From positions 62,001 through 126,000 of the forward strand of contig CAJUSW010000004.1 of the NCBI GenBank assembly GCA_910589485.1: a stretch of DNA of 64,000 bases, written 5' to 3'. The first letter of the stretch is position 1, and every line of letters begins with the position of its first letter. Source of the DNA: an uncultured Duncaniella sp. (GTDB taxonomy: Bacteria; Bacteroidota; Bacteroidia; Bacteroidales; Muribaculaceae). The notes beneath the pieces were generated by a model that worked only from the letters and a program-made list of their open reading frames with translations, had not been told where the DNA came from and did no database searches. Of the stretch, positions 1 through 7,959 are shown in pieces. The translations under genes were made by a program, and so were the position numbers.

Positions 1-2280
1 CACGCATCGATGAATAACCGTCCGGGCACATTCGACGACTTCGCTCATGTCACCCTCAACGGCTTTGCCGGAAGCAACCGAGCTTCGGCATTCTTCAAGC
101 AGGCCAATATCAAGGGGGAGAAAGGCTTCAATATCGGTCTAAACGCATCGATTGAGGACAGCGTTGTGACCGTGAAATTCGTCCCCTATAAACCCACGAT
201 TGCCTACAAACCCTGGGCTATTAACCACGACAACTTCCTGAGCCTCGACCTCGCCACCAAGCATCTCGACGCTGATCTACAACTCACAGGCGATAACAGC
301 TTCGTGCGAATATTCACCGAGCATACAGCCCATGACGGAGAAACCATAGCTCCCGACAGCATCCGTGGCCACTACACAGGCCAGCAGGAGGATCTGAAGG
401 TGCAGATATCACGCATACGTCTGCAGGACTGGCTGTCCATCAACCCATTCGCACCCCCGGTAAAAGGCGAATTGTCGGCCGACCTGAGATTCGCCTACGA
501 GAAGCCCACTATCACCGGCAACGGCACTGTATCGCTCTCCGACCTTTATTACGGACGTGACCGTGTGGGAGATTTCGACCTTGATGTCAACGTGGCCAAC
601 TCGCCCGGCGGCAAGCTGATGGCCGATGTGGCGCTTATGGTCGATTCGGTGCGCACCATCACAGCCCGTGGTGTCCTCAACGACTCCACACTGGCAACCC
701 CGTTCCTGCTCGACTTCAACATGATCAAGTTCCCCCTGAAAGTGGTCAATCCATTCATCCCCGACAAGATGGCCACTCTCTCGGGACAGCTCAACGGCAC
801 CATGAAGATTACCGGCGACATGGCCAACCCCGTGTTCAACGGTTATCTCGACTTCGACACCACAGCTGTCAAAGTCACCATGCTCGGCACCTCATTCCAA
901 TTCTCGGACGAGAAGATACCTGTCGACAGCAACATAATCACCTTCAAGGACTTCACAATCATGGGGTGCAACAGCAATCCCCTGTCGATCAACGGCACCG
1001 TGGATGCGAGGGCTCTCTCGGACCTGCGTCTCAACCTCGACATGAACGCCCGCAACATGCAGATCGTGAAAAGCGACCGTGCCCGTGGCGGAGCTGATGT
1101 ATACGGCAAAGCCTTCATCGATCTCGCGGCTGCCGTGAAGGGCGATATGACACGCCTCAACGTCAACGCCGATCTTTCGCTTCTTGAGGGCACAAACGTT
1201 ACCTATGTGCTCCCTGAAGCCGAACAGGCCGTGTCACAGCAGGCTGACGAGGATATGGTACACTTCGTGCAGTTCAACGACACCACGGCCGTGGCCAACG
1301 CCGACTCCATCACCACATCGGCCATGGCACTGAATCTCAAGGCAAAGCTACATCTCCATGAAGGATCGACAATCAATGTGGACCTCTCGGCCGGCGGATC
1401 CAACCGCGTGCAGGTACTCCCCTCAGGTGATCTTGACTATACAATGTCGCCACTCAACGGACAGAGACTCACCGGTCGCGTAAACATCAACAGCGGATTC
1501 GTGCGCTACACTCCCCCACTCATGAGCGAAAAGAACTTTGCCTTCAACGAGGGATCCTACATTGCATTCAACGGCGATGTGATGAACCCCGTGCTCAACA
1601 TCAGTGCGGTGGATGTGGTGAGGGCCAACGTCACACAGGACGGACAGAACTCGCGCCTGGTCAACTTTGATGTCACTCTCACGGTGACTAACACCTTCGA
1701 CAACATGAACGTGGCATTCGATCTCTCGACCAATGATGATATCACTGTCCAGAACGAACTCACATCCATGTCGGCCGAGCAGCGGGCCAACCAGGCCATG
1801 AACCTGCTCCTCTACAACGTCTACTCAGGATCAGGCACCAAAGCCACTACACTCAAGGGCAATCCGCTCTTCTCCTTCCTCACATCCCAGCTCAATTCAT
1901 GGGCGGCCAACAACATCAAGGGCGTGGACATATCATTCGGAATTGATCAGTATGACCGCACCTACGAAGGCTCCACCTCCACGGCAACATCCTACAGCTA
2001 CCGAGTATCCAAGAGCCTTTTCAACGACCGCTTCAAGATTGTTGTGGGCGGCAATTACTCCACCGATGCCAACGATGAGGAGAATTTCTCGCAGAACCTC
2101 ATCAACGACATCTCCTTCGAGTACATGCTCAACGCCTCCGGCTCAATGTATGTCAAGATATTCCGCCACACAGGATTCGAGAGCATCCTCGAGGGCGAGA
2201 TCACCCAGACTGGTGTAGGTTTCGTACTCAAAAAGAAGCTCAACACCTTATGGGAACTCTTCGGTATCAAGAAGGATTGA
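1..2280 (+). CDS. tamB: TamB-like translocation/assembly module protein, 3' part only
   Basis: The reading frame is already open at base 1, so this is the C-terminal 759 or so codons of a longer protein; the family is usually 1,400 residues or more. TamB is an inner-membrane-anchored periplasmic beta-rich protein thought to bridge the envelope and work with the Omp85 protein TamA/TamL in building the outer membrane and moving phospholipid. Visible are long stretches of alternating hydrophobic/polar residues with many short Asn/Asp turns, and the C-terminal DUF490 region, including the stretch around NQAMNLLLYNVYSGSG, ending in a basic-hydrophobic tail. The next gene on the same strand, 72 bases on, encodes the TamL partner, which strongly supports the call. 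The 5' end and signal anchor lie outside the window. Confidence 0.88.
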   Translation, partial: HASMNNRPGTFDDFAHVTLNGFAGSNRASAFFKQANIKGEKGFNIGLNASIEDSVVTVKFVPYKPTIAYKPWAINHDNFLSLDLATKHLDADLQLTGDNSFVRIFTEHTAHDGETIAPDSIRGHYTGQQEDLKVQISRIRLQDWLSINPFAPPVKGELSADLRFAYEKPTITGNGTVSLSDLYYGRDRVGDFDLDVNVANSPGGKLMADVALMVDSVRTITARGVLNDSTLATPFLLDFNMIKFPLKVVNPFIPDKMATLSGQLNGTMKITGDMANPVFNGYLDFDTTAVKVTMLGTSFQFSDEKIPVDSNIITFKDFTIMGCNSNPLSINGTVDARALSDLRLNLDMNARNMQIVKSDRARGGADVYGKAFIDLAAAVKGDMTRLNVNADLSLLEGTNVTYVLPEAEQAVSQQADEDMVHFVQFNDTTAVANADSITTSAMALNLKAKLHLHEGSTINVDLSAGGSNRVQVLPSGDLDYTMSPLNGQRLTGRVNINSGFVRYTPPLMSEKNFAFNEGSYIAFNGDVMNPVLNISAVDVVRANVTQDGQNSRLVNFDVTLTVTNTFDNMNVAFDLSTNDDITVQNELTSMSAEQRANQAMNLLLYNVYSGSGTKATTLKGNPLFSFLTSQLNSWAANNIKGVDISFGIDQYDRTYEGSTSTATSYSYRVSKSLFNDRFKIVVGGNYSTDANDEENFSQNLINDISFEYMLNASGSMYVKIFRHTGFESILEGEITQTGVGFVLKKKLNTLWELFGIKKD

Positions 2281-2290
2281 AATAGCCGTG

Positions 2291-2338
2291 AGTTTACTGG
2301 TTTATGAGTTTATAGGTTTATTAGTTTATGGGTTTCTA
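2291..2338. repeat. Short tandem repeat, three 16-bp units (six degenerate 8-mers)
   Basis: Three 16-base units, 2291-2306, 2307-2322 and 2323-2338, share the pattern AGTTTANNGGTTTNNN; each splits into two 8-mers of the form RGTTTANN. The array fills most of the 72-base gap between tamB and tamL. It has no stem-loop and no clear -7 box. The role is unknown; a change in unit number would alter the spacing between the two genes. Confidence 0.7.
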
Positions 2339-2352
2339 AAAAACATTCACTG

Positions 2353-4653
2353 ATGAAAGGTCACAACATACGTCACATATTGCTCCCCTTGCTGTCGCTC
2401 GGACTTCTGGTGGCATCATGCTCCACCACTCGCCGTATTCCTCAGGATGAGTTACTCTATACCGGCCTCAAGGGAGTAGAGGTCAATACACCTCTCCCCC
2501 AGGAGAAATTTCCAGCCGGAGTGAAGGAGTCGCTAACCGAAGCCGTGTCGGTCAAGCCCAACAATCCGTTGCTCGGCTCGGCATCTGTTCGCACACCGTT
2601 CCCCGTGGGCCTGTGGGTCTATAACAACTGGCCCAATCCTCCCAAGGGATTCAAACACTGGATCTACAACAAGCTTGTGAGCGAACCGGTGCTCGTGAGT
2701 GACGTGCGTCCCGAAGTGCGTGTGCATATGCTCGACAAGATCCTCGACAACAACGGCTACTTTGCCGGAAAGGCCTCCTATGAGTTGGTACAAAAGAAGA
2801 ACAAGAAGAAAGCATCCATCCTCTATACCATCGAGGCCGGTGAGCCTTATCTCATCGACTCGATCCGTCTTCTCCCCGACACCACCCACCTCTACCATCT
2901 GATCGACTCAGTGGCGCTGCAGTCGGCTTATTTCAAGACAGGCTCACGCTACTCGGTGGATTCACTGGCTACACTGCGCGTGCAGATAGCCAACGCCGTG
3001 CGCAACCGCGGTTACTACTACTTCAAGCCCGAATTCATCCAGTACCTGGCTGACTCCACCATCACCCGCGGACGCATAGCCATACACATGGAGGTGGCTG
3101 ACAATCTCCATCCCTGGGCCCTCGACCGATTCTCGACAGGCACCATCACCACTTATGTTCAGCGCAACAACGGCGGTGGCACGCCTGATACCATAAGCAC
3201 ACCCAAGGGGGACGTAATACAGTTCCGCCCATCCAAACTGCGCCGTTCGCTCATCCCCTCGTGCATCGCTTTCCGTCCGGGACGCACATTCTCGGTAAGA
3301 CAGATGGACCTCACGCAATCACGCCTATCGAGACTGGGGATATTCAACAATATCAACATGACCGTGTATCCCGACACCGTAAACCGCGACAAACGCCTGC
3401 TCAATGTGGCAATCGAATGTACATTCGACCGCCCATGGGAAGCCTCCATCGAGGCCAACGTGTCATCGAAATCCAACTCATATCTCGGACCGGGAATCAC
3501 ACTCGGCCTCACTAACCGCAACATATTCGGCGGAGGTGAACAGCTCAACGTATCGCTCACCGGATCCTACGAATGGCAGACCGGATCGGGCCGCAACAGC
3601 CTCTTCAACTCCTACGAGGCCGGCCTCAACGCCACCCTTGCCTTCCCCCGCCTGTTGGCTCCGCGATTCGTGCCACGCAGCCGCCGTGACCTCAACTGGA
3701 CCCGTATATCGTTGGGTGTGGACGTGCTTAACCGTCCCCACTACTTCAAGATGGAGCAGTTCAACACAGGCATCTCCTACGATTGGCGGTCATCACGCTA
3801 CATCAACAACTCCTTCACCCTATTCAAGCTCTCCTACACCAAGTTGCAGAACACCACCGAAGTGTTCGACTCCATAATGAACGCTAACCCTGCGATAGCC
3901 CTCAGCTTCCAGAACCAGTTCATCCCCCAGATGTCCTACTCCCTCACTTACGACCGGGCCATGAACGCCGACAACACCATCAACGTTCAGGCATCGGTGT
4001 CACAGGCGGGAAATATCTTCTGGTCCATCTACGAGCTATGCGGTAAGCACCATGAGAAGGAACTCTTCGGCACCCCATTCTCCCAGTTTATCAAGGGATA
4101 CGCCCAGATTGTCTACGGGCGCAGGCTCGGGGGTGACATATGGCTCGTCAACCGCCTCGCCACCGGTGCCGCATGGGCCTACGGCAACTCACGTCAGGTG
4201 CCCTACAGCGAGCAGTTCTACGCCGGCGGAGCCAACTCGGTACGCGCCTTCACCGTGCGCTCAATTGGCCCGGGTTCCTACCGTGCTCCAGCCGACCAGA
4301 TCAACGGATACTTCGACCAGACAGGTACATTCATCTTCCTGGCCAATACCGAGCTACGATTCCCCATCCTCGGTCCACTGCACGGAGCAATATTCCTCGA
4401 CGCGGGCAATGTGTGGACTCTCAAGGCGGAGGAAAGCCGTCCGGGCGGTCAGCTTAAAGCATCTTCATTCCTGCGTGATCTGGCTCTCGGCACTGGCGCC
4501 GGCCTGCGGTTCAATATCTCCATGCTCGTGATTCGCGCCGACCTCGGCATTGGCATCCATGCCCCCTACCACACCTCCAAGCGCGGATACTACAACATGG
4601 AATCCTTCAAGAAATCACTTGCCTTCCACCTCGCCATCGGATATCCGTTCTGA
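2353..4653 (+). CDS. tamL: TamL: lipoprotein Omp85-family outer-membrane assembly factor
   Basis: This 766-residue protein has a lipoprotein signal ending at VASC with Cys23 as the predicted acylated residue. POTRA-like periplasmic repeats follow, and from roughly residue 360 a 16-strand Omp85/surface-antigen barrel (GPGITLGLTNRNIFGGGEQL, YAGGANSVRAF). It ends in the aromatic AIGYPF expected of a barrel recognised by the BAM machinery. Acylated TamA proteins are known from Bacteroidetes as TamL. Location directly after tamB indicates that the two work as a TamB-TamL pair. The ATG at 2353 is chosen because it gives the complete signal peptide. A second, similar gene lies at 40573-42906. Confidence 0.88.
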   Translation: MKGHNIRHILLPLLSLGLLVASCSTTRRIPQDELLYTGLKGVEVNTPLPQEKFPAGVKESLTEAVSVKPNNPLLGSASVRTPFPVGLWVYNNWPNPPKGFKHWIYNKLVSEPVLVSDVRPEVRVHMLDKILDNNGYFAGKASYELVQKKNKKKASILYTIEAGEPYLIDSIRLLPDTTHLYHLIDSVALQSAYFKTGSRYSVDSLATLRVQIANAVRNRGYYYFKPEFIQYLADSTITRGRIAIHMEVADNLHPWALDRFSTGTITTYVQRNNGGGTPDTISTPKGDVIQFRPSKLRRSLIPSCIAFRPGRTFSVRQMDLTQSRLSRLGIFNNINMTVYPDTVNRDKRLLNVAIECTFDRPWEASIEANVSSKSNSYLGPGITLGLTNRNIFGGGEQLNVSLTGSYEWQTGSGRNSLFNSYEAGLNATLAFPRLLAPRFVPRSRRDLNWTRISLGVDVLNRPHYFKMEQFNTGISYDWRSSRYINNSFTLFKLSYTKLQNTTEVFDSIMNANPAIALSFQNQFIPQMSYSLTYDRAMNADNTINVQASVSQAGNIFWSIYELCGKHHEKELFGTPFSQFIKGYAQIVYGRRLGGDIWLVNRLATGAAWAYGNSRQVPYSEQFYAGGANSVRAFTVRSIGPGSYRAPADQINGYFDQTGTFIFLANTELRFPILGPLHGAIFLDAGNVWTLKAEESRPGGQLKASSFLRDLALGTGAGLRFNISMLVIRADLGIGIHAPYHTSKRGYYNMESFKKSLAFHLAIGYPF

Positions 4654-4669
4654 CACTACATTCTGAATA

Positions 4670-4726
4670 AAAAAAATTTCATTGGCCCATGTTTCGTAGC
4701 GAAACATGGGCCAATGAAATTTTTTT
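4670..4726. terminator. Bidirectional terminator, perfect 27-bp inverted repeat
   Basis: Bases 4670-4696 are the exact reverse complement of 4700-4726, separated by the three bases TAG. Each arm begins with an A-run or ends with a T-run, so the hairpin acts as an intrinsic terminator on both strands. It lies between the convergent ends of tamL (4653) and the glycosyltransferase (4739). Confidence 0.93.
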
Positions 4727-4738
4727 GTGGGACTCGCA

Positions 4739-5758
4739 TCAATTGCGAAGCGATGAAAATGTACGGCGGTTGCGGATAAAGTAATCAAAGATAATATTGG
4801 TATCCACGTTGAGCAGATTCTCCTTAGGATGACGGCTATAAGCCTTGCGCATTGAGCGGAAATCGCGGTGAGCACGGAGTATGGCCGAAGCATTATCCAT
4901 CTCGCCACTCAGCACGAATTTAAGCCAAGCCACCCCGTCGAGCAACCTTCGACGCAACAACACCCCGCGACGGCAACTGTCAGGGAGATTCTTATGGAGC
5001 ATGAGCAGATTGTTGCGGAAATTCAGATAAGTCTTCCGGGGATTGGATGCCGGCAGGGAACCTCCTCCCAAATGATAAACATGTCCGGTAGGGACAGCCC
5101 ACACCTCGCGCCCCGAAAGAAGTATGCGCCAGCACAGATCTATCTCCTCCATATGGGCAAAAAATTCACGGTCGAGGCCACCGCAATCGAGATACACACG
5201 GTTGACCACCATCAGAGCGGCACCGCTCGCCCAAAACACCTGCATTGGGGTGTCATACTGTCCGCGGTCATCCTCCACAGTATCAAATATGCGTCCACGG
5301 CAATAGGGATAACCGTGACGGTCGAGGAAACCACCCGATGCTCCGGCGTATTCAAACTTTCCCGGCTCCATAAGCGACCTTATTACAGGCTGGCATGCTC
5401 CGGCCCGAGGGTGAGACTCCATGAACTGCCAAAGCGGAGTGAGCCAATCATCCTTGACCTCGACATCCGAGTTGAGCAACACACTGTACTTATACTCGGG
5501 AGCCACAGCCGATATAGCACGGTTATACCCCTCCGCAAAGCCGTGATTGGTATCAAAATCTATAACCCTGACTCCGGGAAACTCGCGACGCAGGAACTCC
5601 ACCGATCCGTCGGTGGAGCCGTTATCAGCCACAATCACATCGGCAATCCCGGCGGGAGTGTGCCTCACCACCGATGGCAGGTACTTCTCCATCAATGAAA
5701 GGCCATTCCAGTTGAGGATTACAACGGCCACACGGTTGTCACATGTATTCTCAGGCAT
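4739..5758 (-). CDS. Family 2 glycosyltransferase (rhamnosyltransferase-like)
   Basis: This 339-residue protein has a GT-A fold with no obvious membrane segments. The nucleotide-sugar start VVILNWNGL, the VIVADNGSTDGS motif, the DxD-like LLNSDVEV and the acceptor-site region HMEEIDLCWR are all visible. The closest general type is the WcaA/rhamnosyltransferase-like GT2 group that adds sugars to lipid-linked or cell-surface glycans. Sugar and acceptor cannot be read from sequence. It is the third gene of a minus-strand run, starting 34 bases after the mtaB stop, so it is probably co-transcribed with mtaB and the Lrp regulator. It ends at the strong hairpin shared with tamL. Confidence 0.88.
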   Translation of the reverse strand: MPENTCDNRVAVVILNWNGLSLMEKYLPSVVRHTPAGIADVIVADNGSTDGSVEFLRREFPGVRVIDFDTNHGFAEGYNRAISAVAPEYKYSVLLNSDVEVKDDWLTPLWQFMESHPRAGACQPVIRSLMEPGKFEYAGASGGFLDRHGYPYCRGRIFDTVEDDRGQYDTPMQVFWASGAALMVVNRVYLDCGGLDREFFAHMEEIDLCWRILLSGREVWAVPTGHVYHLGGGSLPASNPRKTYLNFRNNLLMLHKNLPDSCRRGVLLRRRLLDGVAWLKFVLSGEMDNASAILRAHRDFRSMRKAYSRHPKENLLNVDTNIIFDYFIRNRRTFSSLRN

Positions 5759-5792
5759 ACTCCAGTTTCATTTTTTACTGCATCAACCATAC

Positions 5793-7139
5793 TTACACTA
5801 CAATCTCCCCAACACACTCCTCGCAATCATCGGGGCTGACCGACGAAATGCGCACAGGCACCACCATATTGGCCAACGAAGGATCAGGATTTGTAAGGTT
5901 GACACGGAGATAATTGTCAGTGAAAGCCGACATTGATCCGTCCTTGCGGGGATGCTCTATCAGAGCCGGGCGCACAGTGCCTATGTAACGCGAAGTGAAA
6001 TCAGTCAATTTACGTTCCGACAGGTCGAGCATCACACGTGTACGGGCATGTTTCTCCTCCTGGCTCACCACTGGAGTGATGTCCAACGCACGTGTGCCGG
6101 GACGCTCGCTATATGTGAACACATGGAGACGCGAGATGGCAAGAGAATCCACAAAGGCTCGCGAAGTCTCGAACAGCTCGGGCGTTTCACCCCTGGCACC
6201 CACTATCAGATCCACACCTATAAAGGTATCAGGCATGGCCCGGCGTATGCACTCCACCTTGTGGCGGAACAGCGAGGTGTCATAGCGACGGCGCATGAGC
6301 TTGAGTACTTCGTCACTGCCGTTCTGCAACGGAATATGGAAATGTGGCATGAAGCTACGCGACGTAGCCACGAAATCGATTATCTCGTCAGTGAGCAGAT
6401 TAGGCTCGATCGAGGATATTCGGTAACGCTCTATGCCGTCAACGCCATCGAGCGCCCGACACAGATCAAGGAAAGTCTCGCCGGTGCGCTTGCCGAAGTC
6501 ACCGATGTTGACACCGGTTATCACTATCTCCTTGCCCCCCTCTCGGGCCACACGCTCGGCCTGTTCCACCATCTCGGCTATGGAACCTGACCGGCTCCGG
6601 CCACGGGCCATGGGGATGGTACAGTATGAACAATAGTAGTCACAACCGTCCTGCACCTTGAGGAAATAACGTGTGCGGTCGCCTCGTGAACATGAGGGCG
6701 AGAATTCGCGAATATCACAGGTGGCCGTGTGGTACACAGGATCGGCTCCCGGCGAGCGCAGATAGTCGAGTATCCTGAGTTTACGGTCGTTGCCCGCCAC
6801 GCACACCACTCCGGGCAACGAGGCCACTTCGTAGGGCTTAAGCTGGGCATAGCAACCAGTAACGATAATCCGTGCCGACGGGTAACGGCGCGCAAATGAG
6901 CGTATGGCCTGGCGGCACTTCTTGTCAGCCACCTCGGTCACACTGCACGAATTCACCACTATATAGTCGGGGGTTTCCCCCTCCCCGGCCTTCACCATCC
7001 CTTCGCGGGCCAGCATGGAGGCCACGGTGGAGGTTTCGGCAAAATTCAGCTTGCAGCCGAAGGTGTGATACAACACCTTGAGCCCGGCCAGGGAATTGCC
7101 CCCTTTAGCATCGGGGGATGGAAATATATTGTCAGTCAA
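5793..7139 (-). CDS. mtaB: tRNA t6A37 methylthiotransferase MtaB (radical SAM)
   Basis: The 448-residue protein adds a methylthio group to C2 of N6-threonylcarbamoyladenosine at position 37 of ANN-decoding tRNAs. The N-terminal UPF0004 domain carries the three cysteines of the second iron-sulfur cluster (C29, C65, C96), and the radical-SAM domain has C166, C170 and C173 in GCDYYCSYC. A C-terminal TRAM-like region follows. MtaB rather than MiaB is favoured by the HTFGCKLN start and overall length; a MiaB assignment is the main alternative. The start overlaps the end of the Lrp gene by 8 bases, pointing to translational coupling. Confidence 0.92.
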   Translation of the reverse strand: MTDNIFPSPDAKGGNSLAGLKVLYHTFGCKLNFAETSTVASMLAREGMVKAGEGETPDYIVVNSCSVTEVADKKCRQAIRSFARRYPSARIIVTGCYAQLKPYEVASLPGVVCVAGNDRKLRILDYLRSPGADPVYHTATCDIREFSPSCSRGDRTRYFLKVQDGCDYYCSYCTIPMARGRSRSGSIAEMVEQAERVAREGGKEIVITGVNIGDFGKRTGETFLDLCRALDGVDGIERYRISSIEPNLLTDEIIDFVATSRSFMPHFHIPLQNGSDEVLKLMRRRYDTSLFRHKVECIRRAMPDTFIGVDLIVGARGETPELFETSRAFVDSLAISRLHVFTYSERPGTRALDITPVVSQEEKHARTRVMLDLSERKLTDFTSRYIGTVRPALIEHPRKDGSMSAFTDNYLRVNLTNPDPSLANMVVPVRISSVSPDDCEECVGEIVV

Positions 7140-7605
7140 GATTATCGGACATAATGGGGATGGGACGCTTGAATACCTCCTTGAAAGAAATCAGCGTCTC
7201 GGTGCGTCCCAAGCCACCGAGGCTCAGCTTCTTGTGTATGATCTCGAGGAGATGAGCATTGTTACGGGCATATATCTTGGCAAAGATATCATATGTGCCT
7301 GTGGTGAAATGGCAATCCACAACCTCGGGAATCTCACGCAGACGTGCCACCACTTCATCAAACTTGGTGGGGTCATTGAGTATGAACCCTATGTAAGCGC
7401 AGGTCTGGTATCCCAGTGAAGCCGGATTGATCTCGGTCCTGAAACCGAGAATCACACCCGAAGATGTGAGCTTCTGAATACGCTGATGGATTGCTGCTCC
7501 CGATATGTGGGTCTCGCGGGCTATTTCGAGAAACGGCTTGCGGGCATTGTTGGAGAGCATTTCAAGGATTCTGATATCCAATGAATCAAAATGTTGGCGT
7601 GACAT
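7132..7605 (-). CDS. Lrp/AsnC family transcriptional regulator
   Basis: 157 residues, the usual size for the family. An N-terminal winged helix-turn-helix (about residues 5-55, ISGAAIHQRIQKLTSSGVI) is followed by an AsnC/RAM ligand-binding domain with the usual beta-alpha-beta repeat and the TGTYDIFAKIYARN motif. Such proteins form octamers or hexadecamers and sense amino acids. The target genes are unknown. It is the first gene of a minus-strand run with mtaB and a GT2. A -7-like box lies about 100 bases upstream, in the region shared with the divergent lptD-like gene, which is therefore a plausible but unproven target. Confidence 0.92.
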   Translation of the reverse strand: MSRQHFDSLDIRILEMLSNNARKPFLEIARETHISGAAIHQRIQKLTSSGVILGFRTEINPASLGYQTCAYIGFILNDPTKFDEVVARLREIPEVVDCHFTTGTYDIFAKIYARNNAHLLEIIHKKLSLGGLGRTETLISFKEVFKRPIPIMSDNLD

Positions 7606-7959
7606 TAGTTGTTATGCTGATAAGTTATAGTTATGCTTGATAGAAGAACTTAAGGTGACAGGAGAGAAGCTAAGTAACCGAGAAAAGAACTTTTTTCAGC
7701 ACAAAATTACTAAAAATCCGAATATATGAAACTTTTTAGCCCCAGATTTTACAACTATTTCACATCGTGCGCCTCATCATTCCTCGGTATCCACCCACTC
7801 CTGCTGACACTTACCATCCCCTACATGGATTAACACTATTTTATGCCATCAGTCACGCGACACCTCTTGGCTAATTGGAGATAAAGTTATACCTTTGCAC
7901 TGATTTTATCCATATCCGTAAGGATAGCACATCCACCCACAGACTTATAATAGAAACAT
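7606..7959. promoter_or_regulatory. Divergent intergenic region between Lrp regulator and lptD-like gene
   Basis: This 354-base AT-rich region has no credible gene. For the plus strand, TACCTTTGC at 7890-7898 with CTTG at 7866-7869 (20-base spacer) is a good Bacteroidetes promoter for the lptD-like gene. For the minus strand, the reverse complement of CAAAATTA at 7702-7709 gives a TAATTTTG -7 box for the Lrp gene, with only a weak -33. Confidence 0.7.
7866..7898 (+). promoter_or_regulatory. Promoter of the lptD-like gene
   Basis: -33 CTTG at 7866-7869, 20-base spacer, -7 TACCTTTGC at 7890-7898. The predicted start of transcription is near 7902, leaving about 57 bases of leader. Confidence 0.7.
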
